A stretch of DNA of 45,857 nucleotides from an uncultured Coriobacteriaceae bacterium. Its GTDB lineage: Bacteria > Actinomycetota > Coriobacteriia > Coriobacteriales > UMGS124. Made by a program: the position numbers and the translations under genes. The notes beneath the pieces are model-generated. The model was given only the letters and a program-made list of their open reading frames with translations. It was not told where the DNA came from and did not search any database. Location of the stretch: positions 1 through 45,857 of the forward strand of contig UQBS01000018.1 of the NCBI GenBank assembly GCA_900539345.1, read 5' to 3'. Below are positions 1 to 8,173 of the stretch, piece by piece (position 1 is the stretch's first letter; every line of letters begins with the position of its first letter).

Positions 1-1147
1 ACTCGGGTGCGGTGTACTCTGCGTCGGCGTTAACGGTCACGGGGTCCATCGCGCCTTCGCCGCCGTTGGCGTCGAAGCTCACGGTGAACTGGGTGACTGC
101 GGGAGGTTCGGAGTCGCCTTCGCCCTCGCCGCCGTCGCCCTCAATGACACCGCCGTCAGGCTGGGTGTTTCCCTCGCCGGCGCCGTTCTCGTCGCCGGGC
201 GTCGCGTCGCCGTCCACAGCGGGTGCTTGGCCTGCGACGGTAAGGCTCGTGCTGGCGAGCCACTGGCCGTCGGCATAGACGCTCACGGTTGCAATGCCCT
301 CGCCGAGCGTGGTGAGGGTCTCGCCCTCAACCTGGGCAACCTCGGGGTTGTCGGAACCATAGGTTGCGCCGGGCAGCGTCACGGGCGTGCCGTTGTCGGT
401 GGCCACATAGCTCAGGACAAGCTGGGTGCCCGGCTCATAGGTGCCGGTCTCGCTCTGCGTGCCGTCAGGCTGGGTGGCAAAGACGGCGACCGTGAGGGCC
501 GACGAGTCAACGGTCACCTTCATGGTGGCGGGGACGGGGGCCTCGGTGCCATCTTCCTTCAGGCCCGAACCCTCGGTCGCGCGCACGTAGGCGCCGCCCT
601 CGCTCAGGTTGCCGGCCTCGCTGGAGAACACGGCCACGAGGTACATGTCGCCGGTCTGGGTCTGGAAGAGGGCCACGCCGCAATAGGCGTTCTCGGGGTT
701 GGCGAACGGGCTCGCGTCGTTGAACCACGAAGCAGTCATCTGCTCAACGGTTGCAGCGATGTCCGCGGTGTTGACGTTGGCAGCGGGCAGAAATGCTACA
801 CACTCTTGGCCGTTCTGTGCAGAATGTATGGCGTTTTCAGCGCACTGAGCCGCGCGTGCCTGGGCCTGAGCCTCAAGAGCCTGTGTGGATTCCAGGGGGG
901 CGGCCTCTCCGCGGGCGGCGTTCATGCTGTCGACGACAGACTGTGCCGAGGCCAGGTAGTAGGAGCCGCTGATCTGCGTGGCGACGGGTGCGTTAGCCTG
1001 GCCCTCAGCCTGAGCTGCTTCGTCGGCCCATGCCACAGCAGGGGTAAAAGCGCTGGTGGAAGCCACAAAAGCGCCACCGGCAATCAATGCGGCGGCGGCA
1101 AGCGTGACGCGACCGGCCAACCAGCCGGAAGTGTTGGTACGTGCCAT
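1..1147 (-). CDS. Secreted CAP-like / Ig-like / InlB-repeat surface protein (3' end outside window)
   Basis: Reading from ATG at 1147 the frame stays open for about 382 codons to the window edge, so the C-terminus is missing. A Shine-Dalgarno AAGGAG lies about 8 nt upstream. The N-terminus looks like a signal peptide: MARTN, then a hydrophobic Ala/Leu/Val stretch ending near AVAWADE (about residues 10-42). Next comes a divergent CAP/SCP-like domain (about 60-190), with VVDSMNAAR at its start, SWFNDA and NAYCGVALF. A BIG2-type Ig-like stretch follows (about 230-315, ending VSVYADGQWLASTSLTVAG). After an acidic Gly/Pro/Glu linker there is the start of an InlB B-repeat / Flg_new unit (FTVSFDANGGEGAMDPVTV). 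By family this suggests an exported, probably wall-displayed protein; ligand and role are unknown. The CAP assignment is the weakest part. The anchor (LPXTG or other) would lie beyond the window. Confidence 0.8.
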   Translation of the reverse strand, partial: MARTNTSGWLAGRVTLAAAALIAGGAFVASTSAFTPAVAWADEAAQAEGQANAPVATQISGSYYLASAQSVVDSMNAARGEAAPLESTQALEAQAQARAAQCAENAIHSAQNGQECVAFLPAANVNTADIAATVEQMTASWFNDASPFANPENAYCGVALFQTQTGDMYLVAVFSSEAGNLSEGGAYVRATEGSGLKEDGTEAPVPATMKVTVDSSALTVAVFATQPDGTQSETGTYEPGTQLVLSYVATDNGTPVTLPGATYGSDNPEVAQVEGETLTTLGEGIATVSVYADGQWLASTSLTVAGQAPAVDGDATPGDENGAGEGNTQPDGGVIEGDGGEGEGDSEPPAVTQFTVSFDANGGEGAMDPVTVNADAEYTAPE

Positions 1148-1250
1148 ATCGGTCATCTCCTTATAGTGCGTAAGACGGATGCTTCGCACTGGATTGGAAG
1201 TACTTCGGCATGACTGGCGCTATTTTACCTCATTTATATGGGGGAGCCTT

Positions 1251-1288
1251 GCAACAAGAACGGCCCACCGCCTCAAGGCGATGGGCCG
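1251..1288 (-). terminator. Rho-independent terminator upstream of the surface-protein gene
   Basis: On the minus strand CGGCCCATCGCC pairs with GGCGGTGGGCCG across a TTGA loop (one G-T wobble), followed by TTCTTGTT. It lies between the glnN end and the start of the surface-protein gene, so it would stop read-through from glnN before the latter's own promoter. The T tract is interrupted, which limits certainty. Confidence 0.6.
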
Positions 1289-1351
1289 TCGCATACCTGA
1301 AGTCAATTTAAGGACGCTGAACCAGCAAAACCAAGAGGCACCGCAGCCCTC

Positions 1352-1430
1352 AAAAAGCAGAAACCCCTGCAGCAAGATGTATGGGGCCGTAGCGTACTTA
1401 GAACGCATCGCGCGACAGGGGTTGTGCCAT
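1352..1430 (-). repeat. Hairpin repeat unit A (degenerate copy)
   Basis: First of three tandem units that share an AAAAAGCAG edge (TTTTT on the minus strand). The left arm AAACCCCTGCAGC (1361-1373) and the inner motif TATGGGGCC (1380-1388) match unit C. The distal half is shortened, and the right arm has decayed to ACAGGGGTT (1415-1423), leaving about 8 pairable bases. It still carries the GTAGCGTAC core sequence. It looks like a partly deleted copy of unit C. Confidence 0.75.
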
Positions 1431-1546
1431 AAAAAGCAGGAGGCGCTGCAGCAAAGCGCACGAAGGTGATGTGCGCGGTGCGCGCCTCTGGCGTACTGGA
1501 CGTACTCGAACCTTCGTGGAACGCGGCTGCAGCGCCACCGCAACCC
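1431..1546 (-). repeat. Hairpin repeat unit B (arms changed together)
   Basis: Outer arms GGCGCTGCAGC (1442-1452) and GCTGCAGCGCC (1526-1536) pair perfectly over 11 bp. Inner arms CACGAAGGT (1459-1467) and ACCTTCGTG (1510-1518) also pair perfectly. The apical CGTACTGGACGTAC (1492-1505) is almost the same as in unit C. Both sets of arms differ in sequence from unit C yet remain complementary. The minus strand ends in CTGCTTTTT, so it is also terminator-like. Confidence 0.8.
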
Positions 1547-1550
1547 TAAC

Positions 1551-1645
1551 AAAAAGCAGAAACCCCTGCAGCAAGGCGTATGGGGCCGTAGCGTACTGGC
1601 CGTACGTGAGGCCCCGTAGAACGCAGCTGCAGGGGTTTCGCAACA
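1551..1645 (-). repeat. Hairpin repeat unit C, immediately downstream of glnN
   Basis: Outer arms GAAACCCCTGCAGC (1559-1572) and GCTGCAGGGGTTTC (1626-1639) pair over 14 bp. Inner arms TATGGGGCC (1579-1587) and GGCCCCGTA (1610-1618) pair with one wobble. The apex CGTAC-TGGCC-GTACG (1592-1606) forms a small hairpin. It begins 4 bp past the glnN stop. On the minus strand it finishes with TTTTTG, so it probably acts at least as the glnN terminator. Its length and layered structure are more than a simple terminator needs. Confidence 0.8.
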
Positions 1646-1648
1646 TCC

Positions 1649-3730
1649 TTACAGGTAGAAGAGGATGTCGTTGTAGGACGGGAGGGGCCAGTACTCCTTG
1701 CTGCAGATGGTCTCCATGGCGTCGGCATCTTCACGCAGCTTCTCCATGGTGGGGAGCACCTTGTCGCGGCAGGCCTCGCCGCGTGCCTGAACGTCGTCGG
1801 TGGCAATCATGGCGTCGTGGGCCTCAACCAGCGCGTCGATGTCGTCGCTGATTGCGTCTGCGCCGTCAGAGAGCTTCTTGAGCAGCTTGGTCTCGGCCTT
1901 GCACGCCACGCCCATGTCCTGCTTGATGGCCAGGTTGGAGGCGACGTCGGCGGCATAGGCGTTCACGGCCGGCAGAATCTGCTTGTTGGCCATGTCGATC
2001 ATCGTGAGAGCCTCGATGTTGATGAGGTTCGCATACTGCTCGAGCTTAATCTCGTAGTGGCTCTTGGTCTCGACGCGGCTCATGACGCCGAATTCCTCGA
2101 GCAGGGCGATGTTCTTCTCCTTCATCATCGCGGGGGCAGCATCGGGCAGGGTGCGCAGGTTGGACAGGCCGCGCTTGGCAGCCTCCTCAGCCCACTCGGC
2201 GCTGTAGCCGTCACCGTTGAAGATGATGTGCTGGTGGTCGGTCAGGGCCTGCTTGATCCAGGCCATGGCGTCGGTCTCAAAGCTCGCGCTGCTCTCCATG
2301 GCGTTGGCGAACTCCTTGAGCTCCTTGGCAACGGCCGTGTTGAGCACCATGTTGGGGTCGGACAGGTTCTGACGCGAGCCAGCGGCGCGGAACTCGAACT
2401 TGTTGCCCGTGAAGGCGAAGGGAGAGGTGCGGTTGCGGTCGGTGGTGTCCTTGGTGAGGTTGGGCAGCACCGGCACGCCCAGGTACATGCTCTCCTTGTC
2501 GTGGCTCTCGTAGGTCTTGCCCTCGATGATGGCCTCGACGATGCCGTTGAGCTGGTCGCCCAGGAAGATGGAGATGATTGCCGGCGGTGCCTCGTTGGCG
2601 CCCAGACGGTGGTCGTTGCCGGCCGAGGCAACGCTGACGCGCAGCATCTCCTGGTAATCGTCCACAGCGGCGATGACGCAGGTGAGGAAGACGAGGAACT
2701 GCAGGTTCTGCTCGGGGGTGTCGCCGGGATCGAGCAGGTTCTGGCCATCGGCCGACAGCGACCAGTTGTCGTGCTTGCCCGAGCCGTTGATACCCTCGAA
2801 GGGCTTCTCGTGCTCCAGGCACACCAGGCCGTGGTGGCTGGCGATGATCTTCATGAGCTCCATGACGAGCAGGTTGTGGTCGATTGCGACGTTGGCCTCC
2901 TCGAACACGGGGGCAAGCTCGTGCTGGCAGGGAGCGACCTCGTTGTGCTTGGTCTTTGCAGGCACGGCGAGCTTCCACAGCTCGGAGTCAAGCTCCTTCA
3001 TGAAGCGGCTGACGGTGGGGCGGATGGAGCCGAAGTAGTGCTCCTGGAGCTCCTGGCCCTTGTCAGGGGCGGCGCCGAAGAGGGTGCGGCCGCACAGGAT
3101 GAGGTCGGGGCGCTTGGCGAAGTCCTCCTCCTTGATGAGGAAGTACTCCTGCTCGGGGCCGACGGTGCTGACGACGCGGTCGGGATGCTTGCCGAAGAGG
3201 GCCATGACGCGCTTGGCCTGGTCGCTTACGGCGGTCATGGAGCGCAGAAGCGGGGTCTTCTTGTCGAGCGACTCACCGTTGTAGCTGATGAACGCCGTGG
3301 GGATGCACAGGACGTCGTCCTTGATGAAGGCCGGGCTCGTGGGGTCCCAGGCGGTGTAGCCGCGTGCCTCGAACGTGGAGCGCAGGCCGCCGGAGGGGAA
3401 GCTCGAGGCATCGGGCTCGCCCTGTACGAGCTCCTTGCCGGAGAAGGTCATGATGGCCGTGCCGTCGCCGCCGGGGTTCAGGAACGAGTCATGCTTCTCG
3501 CTCGTGATGCCGGTGAGGGGCTGGAACCAGTGGGTGTAGTGCGTGGCGCCCTGCTCAATGGCCCATTCCTTCATAGCATGGGCGACGACGTTGGCCACCT
3601 CGATGTCGAGGGGCTCGCCCTGCTGAAGCGTCCTCATGAGCGCCTTGTAGGTCACCTTGGGAAGCTTCTCCTGCATGATCTTCTGGCTGAAGACCTTGCA
3701 GCCGAAGTACTCGCTGGGGTTGACTGCCAT
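1649..3730 (-). CDS. glnN: Glutamine synthetase type III
   Basis: The product has 693 residues, the usual size for the long GSIII family and much larger than GSI (about 450). It makes glutamine from glutamate, ammonia and ATP in the cytosol. Visible family marks include the N-terminal domain with HWFQPLTG and KHDSFL, the catalytic GPEQEYFLI (near residue 190, metal/glutamate ligands), NGSGKHDNWSLS (near 313) and NRTSPFAFTGNKFEFRAAGS (near 433). The ATG at 3730 is preceded by GAAGGCGG. Tandem hairpins follow directly downstream. It is transcribed divergently from polA across 207 bp. No GlnR/TnrA-like operator is recognisable to me. Confidence 0.96.
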   Translation of the reverse strand: MAVNPSEYFGCKVFSQKIMQEKLPKVTYKALMRTLQQGEPLDIEVANVVAHAMKEWAIEQGATHYTHWFQPLTGITSEKHDSFLNPGGDGTAIMTFSGKELVQGEPDASSFPSGGLRSTFEARGYTAWDPTSPAFIKDDVLCIPTAFISYNGESLDKKTPLLRSMTAVSDQAKRVMALFGKHPDRVVSTVGPEQEYFLIKEEDFAKRPDLILCGRTLFGAAPDKGQELQEHYFGSIRPTVSRFMKELDSELWKLAVPAKTKHNEVAPCQHELAPVFEEANVAIDHNLLVMELMKIIASHHGLVCLEHEKPFEGINGSGKHDNWSLSADGQNLLDPGDTPEQNLQFLVFLTCVIAAVDDYQEMLRVSVASAGNDHRLGANEAPPAIISIFLGDQLNGIVEAIIEGKTYESHDKESMYLGVPVLPNLTKDTTDRNRTSPFAFTGNKFEFRAAGSRQNLSDPNMVLNTAVAKELKEFANAMESSASFETDAMAWIKQALTDHQHIIFNGDGYSAEWAEEAAKRGLSNLRTLPDAAPAMMKEKNIALLEEFGVMSRVETKSHYEIKLEQYANLINIEALTMIDMANKQILPAVNAYAADVASNLAIKQDMGVACKAETKLLKKLSDGADAISDDIDALVEAHDAMIATDDVQARGEACRDKVLPTMEKLREDADAMETICSKEYWPLPSYNDILFYL

Positions 3731-3750
3731 TTAAACCGCCTTCTCTCGAT

Positions 3751-3774
3751 GACGCCGCGCATCGCGCGGACGTC
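3751..3774 (-). other. Stem-loop in the glnN leader
   Basis: CCGCGC (3755-3760) pairs with GCGCGG (3764-3769) across ATC. Adding GACG and ACGTC extends the stem past a one-base bulge. It sits about 20 nt before the glnN start codon, in the 207-bp glnN/polA divergent region. It could be a leader hairpin or a protein site. I found no convincing -35/-10 pair for either gene; TATGAT (3860) and TATAAG (3881) are possible polA -10 elements. Confidence 0.35.
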
Positions 3775-3937
3775 TTGGACACAAAGCTCGGTGCATGTCG
3801 CAAACTCTAGGAGTCGAATGTTTCGCTCACTTTACGGTCGTGGGAAGCGTTCGTGACCGTATGATATCGCCGATGGAAACTATAAGGCTGGCCATATGGC
3901 CGGCAACCCCACTTTCACATGCAATGGAAGGTGCTTC

Positions 3938-6772
3938 ATGGAACAAGAACACGACGTGGCGGCCGCAAGGCCTCTGACGTTTGCTGTCATTGACGGCAAC
4001 TCCCTCATGCATCGCGCATTTCATGCGGTGCAGACACCCATGAACGCCCCCGACGGCCGACCCACCAACGCCATCTTCGGTTTCATGGGCATGTTCTTGC
4101 GCCTGGTGGAAGACTTTCACCCCGACGGCATCATGGTCGCCTTCGACAAGGGCCGCCCTACGGTGCGCATGGAGATGCTTCCCCAGTACAAGGCGCAGCG
4201 CCCCCCACGCGACCCGCTGCTCTCCGAGCAGTTCCCCATGATGCACGAGCTGCTCGCGGCGATGCACGTGCCGGTGTACGCCGTTGAGGGCTGGGAAGGC
4301 GACGACCTGCTCGGCACGCTTGCCAGGCAGGGCGAGGAGCAGGGCCACAAGATGCTGCTCGTCACGGGCGACCGCGACGCCTACCAGCTTTCCGATGGCA
4401 ACGTCTCGATCCTCTCCAACAGGAAGGGCATGAGCGACGTCGCCATCATGAGCCCGGAGGAGATTTGTGCGCTCTACGAGGGCGTGAAGCCCGAGCAGAT
4501 CCCCGACTTCTACGGCCTCAAGGGCGACACGAGCGACAACATCCCCGGCGTGCCCGGCATCGGCCCCAAGAAGGCGGCTGCGCTCATCGTGCAGTACGGC
4601 TCGCTTGACGCCGTGCTCGCCGACGCCGACAACATCAAGGGCAAGATGGGCGAAAACATCCGCAACCACGCAGACGACGCCTTGGTGTCGCGCGAGGTGG
4701 CCCGCATCCGCCGCGACGCGCCGGTCATGTTCGACGCCCAGGCGGCCATGTGGCCCTCCTTTGACGCGGCCGAGGTGGAGCGCGTCTTTGACGCGTTGGC
4801 ACTGCGCACCCTCAAGGGCCGCGTGCTGCGCTGCTCGTGCGGGGCGCAGGCCCAGCAGGGCAGCGACGATGCGGCGTGTGCCTGTGCGCAGGCGCAGGGA
4901 CCGAACCTGCCTGCCGAGCCCCTGCAGGGACAGACTGCCTGGGAATGCCTGAAGCAGGCTTGCGCTTGCGACGCCTGGGTGGGCGCCTTCTTCGACGAGG
5001 GCCAGGACACCGGCTCGCTTTTCGGCAGCGCGCAGACCTTGTGGCTTGCCTGCACGTCGGGGTGGCAGATGGCTGAGGGCGCGCCCTCCCAGGAGCCTGC
5101 GCGCCTTCTGCGCTTCGACGGCGATGACGCCCTCGACGCCCTGCTCATGGCATATGAGGGCTGCAAGGTCGTCTCGTTCGACACCAAGGCCGACCTGCGC
5201 CGCCTGTACCCGCTCGACTCCTCCGAGTCTGCACGCCTTGATGCCGCGGAGTTCGCCTCTACCCGCAGCTCAGAGGTGTTCGACGCCGGGGTGGCTGCCT
5301 ATCTGCTCGATTCGGACCGCTCCGACTTCGAGCCCAGCGTGCTCGTGGGGGCGTTCTTGCCCTGGGGCCTTCCTGCATTGGAGTTCCCGGCCGCACCGAA
5401 GAAGGGCAGGGGAGCGCCTGCTCCCGCCCCCACCGAGGAGTCGAGCGCTGCGCGCGGGGCATGCGCGGCCGCTTCGCTTCTGGCGTTGCGCGAGGTGCTC
5501 GACGAGCTTCTTGAACAGGACGGCACCAAAGCGTGCATGACCGACATCGAGATGCCGCTTGTCGCGGTGCTCGCGGTGCTCGAGCGCAACGGCATGAAGG
5601 TGGACCCTGAGGTTCTCGCCCATCAGTCTTGCCTGCTCACGGGCCAGATCGAGGAGATTCGCTCGCGCATCTTCGACCTTGCGGGCCAGGAGTTCAACAT
5701 CGACTCGCCCGCTCAGCTCTCCGGTGTGCTCTTCGACACGCTCGACCTGCCGACGCGCGACCCCGAGACGGGCCGCCCCCTCAAGAAGACCAAGACCGGC
5801 TTCTACTCCACGAACGCCAAGCTTCTCGAGAGCTTTGCCTGCGACTACCCCGTGGTGGCCGATGTCCTTGACTATCGCGAGCGCGTGAAGATCAAGTCGA
5901 CCTACCTCGACGCGTTGCCTCGCCAGATTCTCGGCGACGGCAGGGTGCACACCACCTACAACCAGACGGTCACGGCTACCGGCAGGCTCTCCTCCTCGGA
6001 CCCCAACCTGCAGAACATCCCCGTGCGCAGCGACCTGGGCCGCATGGTGAGGACGGCCTTTGTGCCCGCCGGTCCCGACAACGTCATCTTGTCGTGCGAC
6101 TACTCGCAGATCGAGTTGCGGCTGCTTGCGCACCTGTCGGGCGACGAGGGCCTCGTCGAGGCGTTCTTGAGCGGGGAGGACTTCCACCGCGAGACGGCCT
6201 CGAAGGTCTTCGGCGTGCCGGCGGCCGAGGTGACGCCTGCGCAGCGCTCCCGTGCCAAGGCGGTCAACTTCGGCATCGTCTACGGCCAGACGGCCTGGGG
6301 CCTGTCCCAGACGCTCAAAATCTCCGCCGCCGAGGCCCAGGAGATGATCGACCGTTATTACGCGACGTATCCCGGTGTGCGCGTCTACCTCAACGACCAG
6401 GTGGAGCTTGCGCGCAAGCAGGGCTTTGTGCAGACGATGTTCGGACGCAAGCGCCATGTGCCCAACATCGCGGCGCGCGTGCCGGCCGTGCGCCAGTTTG
6501 CCGAGCGCACGGCCATGAACCATCCCATGCAGGGCTCTGCGGCCGACATCATCAAGCTTGCTATGGTGCGCGTGCAGCGCAAACTGTTGGAAGGAGCGTT
6601 TAGGGCAAAAATGATTGTCCAGGTGCACGACGAACTTGACTTCGACTGCCCGCGCAGCGAGGTCGAGGCATTGCAGGAAATGGTGGTCGAGCAGATGCAG
6701 GGCATCGCACGGCTTCGTGTTCCCCTGCTCGTTTCCTGCTCCATCGGTCAGAACTGGGCGGAGGCGAAATAG
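3938..6772 (+). CDS. polA: DNA polymerase I
   Basis: The product has 944 residues. The ATG at 3938 is chosen over the in-frame ATG at 3896 because GGAAGG lies just upstream. Residues 1 to about 290 form the 5'-nuclease domain (FAVIDGNSLMHRAF, EGWEGDDLLGT, LKGDTSDNIPGVPGIGPKKA). The central 3'-5' exonuclease-like domain has lost its acidic catalytic residues (VVSFDTKAD in place of FDTET), so proofreading is probably absent, as in Bacillus and Thermus enzymes. Polymerase motifs A (SCDYSQIELR), B (RAKAVNFGIVYGQ) and C (VQVHDELD) are intact. Between the 5'-nuclease and exonuclease domains lies an odd Cys-rich linker with three C-x-C motifs (about 298-350). It fills gaps after Okazaki fragment processing and excision repair. 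GTG of the next gene starts 1 nt after the stop. Confidence 0.97.
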   Translation: MEQEHDVAAARPLTFAVIDGNSLMHRAFHAVQTPMNAPDGRPTNAIFGFMGMFLRLVEDFHPDGIMVAFDKGRPTVRMEMLPQYKAQRPPRDPLLSEQFPMMHELLAAMHVPVYAVEGWEGDDLLGTLARQGEEQGHKMLLVTGDRDAYQLSDGNVSILSNRKGMSDVAIMSPEEICALYEGVKPEQIPDFYGLKGDTSDNIPGVPGIGPKKAAALIVQYGSLDAVLADADNIKGKMGENIRNHADDALVSREVARIRRDAPVMFDAQAAMWPSFDAAEVERVFDALALRTLKGRVLRCSCGAQAQQGSDDAACACAQAQGPNLPAEPLQGQTAWECLKQACACDAWVGAFFDEGQDTGSLFGSAQTLWLACTSGWQMAEGAPSQEPARLLRFDGDDALDALLMAYEGCKVVSFDTKADLRRLYPLDSSESARLDAAEFASTRSSEVFDAGVAAYLLDSDRSDFEPSVLVGAFLPWGLPALEFPAAPKKGRGAPAPAPTEESSAARGACAAASLLALREVLDELLEQDGTKACMTDIEMPLVAVLAVLERNGMKVDPEVLAHQSCLLTGQIEEIRSRIFDLAGQEFNIDSPAQLSGVLFDTLDLPTRDPETGRPLKKTKTGFYSTNAKLLESFACDYPVVADVLDYRERVKIKSTYLDALPRQILGDGRVHTTYNQTVTATGRLSSSDPNLQNIPVRSDLGRMVRTAFVPAGPDNVILSCDYSQIELRLLAHLSGDEGLVEAFLSGEDFHRETASKVFGVPAAEVTPAQRSRAKAVNFGIVYGQTAWGLSQTLKISAAEAQEMIDRYYATYPGVRVYLNDQVELARKQGFVQTMFGRKRHVPNIAARVPAVRQFAERTAMNHPMQGSAADIIKLAMVRVQRKLLEGAFRAKMIVQVHDELDFDCPRSEVEALQEMVVEQMQGIARLRVPLLVSCSIGQNWAEAK

Positions 6773-6773
6773 C

Positions 6774-7688
6774 GTGCAGAGTGTTGAGGCGTCCCCTGCG
6801 TCCAAAGTCACGGGCGAGCACCTGGGTCTTGGAATCGCCTTCACCTTGTTGGGCGGCGTGGGCTGGGGCTTTTCCGGCACGTGTGCGCAGTTCCTGTTCG
6901 CCAACTACGACGTTGAGCCCACATGGCTCGTCGCCACGCGCATGGTCATCGCGGCACTCATGTTTGCCCCTCTCGTCCTCGGCACGCATCGCCGCGAAGA
7001 GGCCGAGCTGATACGTGACAAGCCCAACATCCTGATAACGCTGGTGTTTGCCGTTTTTGGCCTGTTCGCCTGCTCAAGCAGCTACCTCATGTCGATTCAG
7101 GCGAGCGACGCGGGCACGGCCACCGTGCTGCAGTCGCTCAACCTGCTCCTCATCCTTGTGGTCTCATGCGTGCAGATGCACCGCCTGCCCAAGCGCAAGG
7201 AGGCCATCGGCGTGGTGTTGGCGCTGGTGGGCACGTTCCTCATTGCCACGCAGGGGTCATTTACGTCGCTGTCCATTTCGGCGGCCGCACTTTTTTGGGG
7301 CATATGCAACGCGGTGGCCTGCGCCCTCTATACGCTCTTGCCTGCCAAGCCCCTTGCCCGCCATGGCTCGGTGGCGGTCACGGGCACGGCGATTTGCATT
7401 GCGGCGGTAGTCGCCTGCGTCGTGTACCAGCCCTGGAGCCACATGCCCACACTTGACCTCGTGGGCTGGCTGGCCGTGTTCGGCGTGGCGGCCATCGGCA
7501 CGTTCGGGTCGTTTTTGCTCTACGTCACCGGCGTCAAGATCGTCGGCAGCCTTCTGGCGGGTCTTCTTGCGAGCACCGAGCCCATCGTGGCATGCGTGCT
7601 GTCCGTCGTGTGGATGGGCACTGTCTTCTCTGGGTTCGATCTGGTGGGAATGGCTCTTATCATCATCATGATGTTCCTGATGGTATAA
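6774..7688 (+). CDS. EamA-family (DMT) membrane transporter
   Basis: The product has 304 residues and about ten hydrophobic segments in two EamA halves: GGVGWGFSGTCAQF at the start of the first, ALFWGICNAVACALYTLLP opening the second and LLAGLLASTEPIVACVLSVVWMG near the end. The GTG at 6774 starts 1 nt after the polA stop, with GGAGG 9 nt upstream inside polA; in-frame codons before it belong to polA. DMT family members export or import metabolites such as amino acids or sugars. The substrate here cannot be read from sequence. It is probably translated from the polA message. Confidence 0.85.
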   Translation: MQSVEASPASKVTGEHLGLGIAFTLLGGVGWGFSGTCAQFLFANYDVEPTWLVATRMVIAALMFAPLVLGTHRREEAELIRDKPNILITLVFAVFGLFACSSSYLMSIQASDAGTATVLQSLNLLLILVVSCVQMHRLPKRKEAIGVVLALVGTFLIATQGSFTSLSISAAALFWGICNAVACALYTLLPAKPLARHGSVAVTGTAICIAAVVACVVYQPWSHMPTLDLVGWLAVFGVAAIGTFGSFLLYVTGVKIVGSLLAGLLASTEPIVACVLSVVWMGTVFSGFDLVGMALIIIMMFLMV

Positions 7689-7689
7689 A
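7681..7689 (+). promoter_or_regulatory. Extended -10 element before the universal stress gene
   Basis: TGG followed by TATAAA (7684-7689) overlaps the stop codon of the transporter gene and lies about 45 nt before the usp start. The TGn extension can substitute for a poor -35, and none is visible 17 bp upstream. It suggests an own promoter for usp and uppP. Confidence 0.4.
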
Positions 7690-7733
7690 ATCGGGCTGCA
7701 CGTCTTTGTCCGTTCGTTGAATCGAGGTTTACC

Positions 7734-8171
7734 ATGACCGATTCCTACAAGAAGATCTTCGTATCGCTTGACGGTACCGAGATGCAGTCCGAGGTTTTCG
7801 CCCGCGCCTGCGAGATTGCCGCTGCCAGCGGCGCTGAGCTCTATGTGGGCCACGTCATCGACTCCACGCCCATGCAGGCTGCCGGCACCTATCCTGCCAC
7901 GCTCATCCCCAGCCTCGAGAAGGCTTGGAAGGACTCCATCGAGGCCGATGTGGAGAGTGCCCGCAAGCTCGGCACCATCAAGTCCATCACCGTCGAGGCC
8001 AAGGCCGGCCGCGTTCGCGAGACCCTCATGGACGATTTCGTGAACGAGATCAAGCCCGACCTGGTCATCTGCGGCGCCCGCGGCCTTTCGAACATCAAGT
8101 ACGCGATTCTCGGCTCCATCTCCACGTTCCTCGTGCGCAGCTGTGAGTGCGACGTCCTGATCGTTAAGTAG
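7734..8171 (+). CDS. Universal stress protein (UspA family)
   Basis: The product has 145 residues, a typical single-domain UspA length. It opens with YKKIFVSLDGTEMQSEVFARA, the usual first strand and helix. It carries the ATP-binding signature G-2X-G-9X-G-S as GARGLSNIKYAILGS near the C-terminus, so it is likely an ATP-binding homodimer active under stress or stationary conditions. The ATG at 7734 follows GAGG at good spacing. uppP begins 3 nt after the stop, so the two are probably co-transcribed. Confidence 0.9.
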   Translation: MTDSYKKIFVSLDGTEMQSEVFARACEIAAASGAELYVGHVIDSTPMQAAGTYPATLIPSLEKAWKDSIEADVESARKLGTIKSITVEAKAGRVRETLMDDFVNEIKPDLVICGARGLSNIKYAILGSISTFLVRSCECDVLIVK

Positions 8172-8173
8172 GG

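Noticed and set aside
1352..1645. CRISPR array or integron attC sites as an explanation of the tandem hairpins
   Set aside because: There are only three units, no uniform repeat-spacer pattern and no cas genes. The edges do not match the attC core GTTRRRY and no gene cassettes lie between units.
1817..3856. Long plus-strand open frame (679 codons) opposite glnN
   Set aside because: It mirrors a clear glutamine synthetase on the minus strand and has low-complexity Leu/Val/Gly/Asp content, as expected from antisense frames in GC-rich DNA.
6615..6773. N-terminal extension of the EamA transporter inside polA
   Set aside because: The extra residues are Arg/Ser/Cys-rich, overlap the polymerase domain and are not membrane-like. 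GTG 6774 with GGAGG upstream is the better start.
5270..6904. Long minus-strand open frame opposite polA
   Set aside because: No recognisable motifs; an antisense shadow of the polymerase domain. Similar shadows lie opposite the SNF2 gene (9398-11014), queH/queA (17596-19371) and rel (42264-44822).
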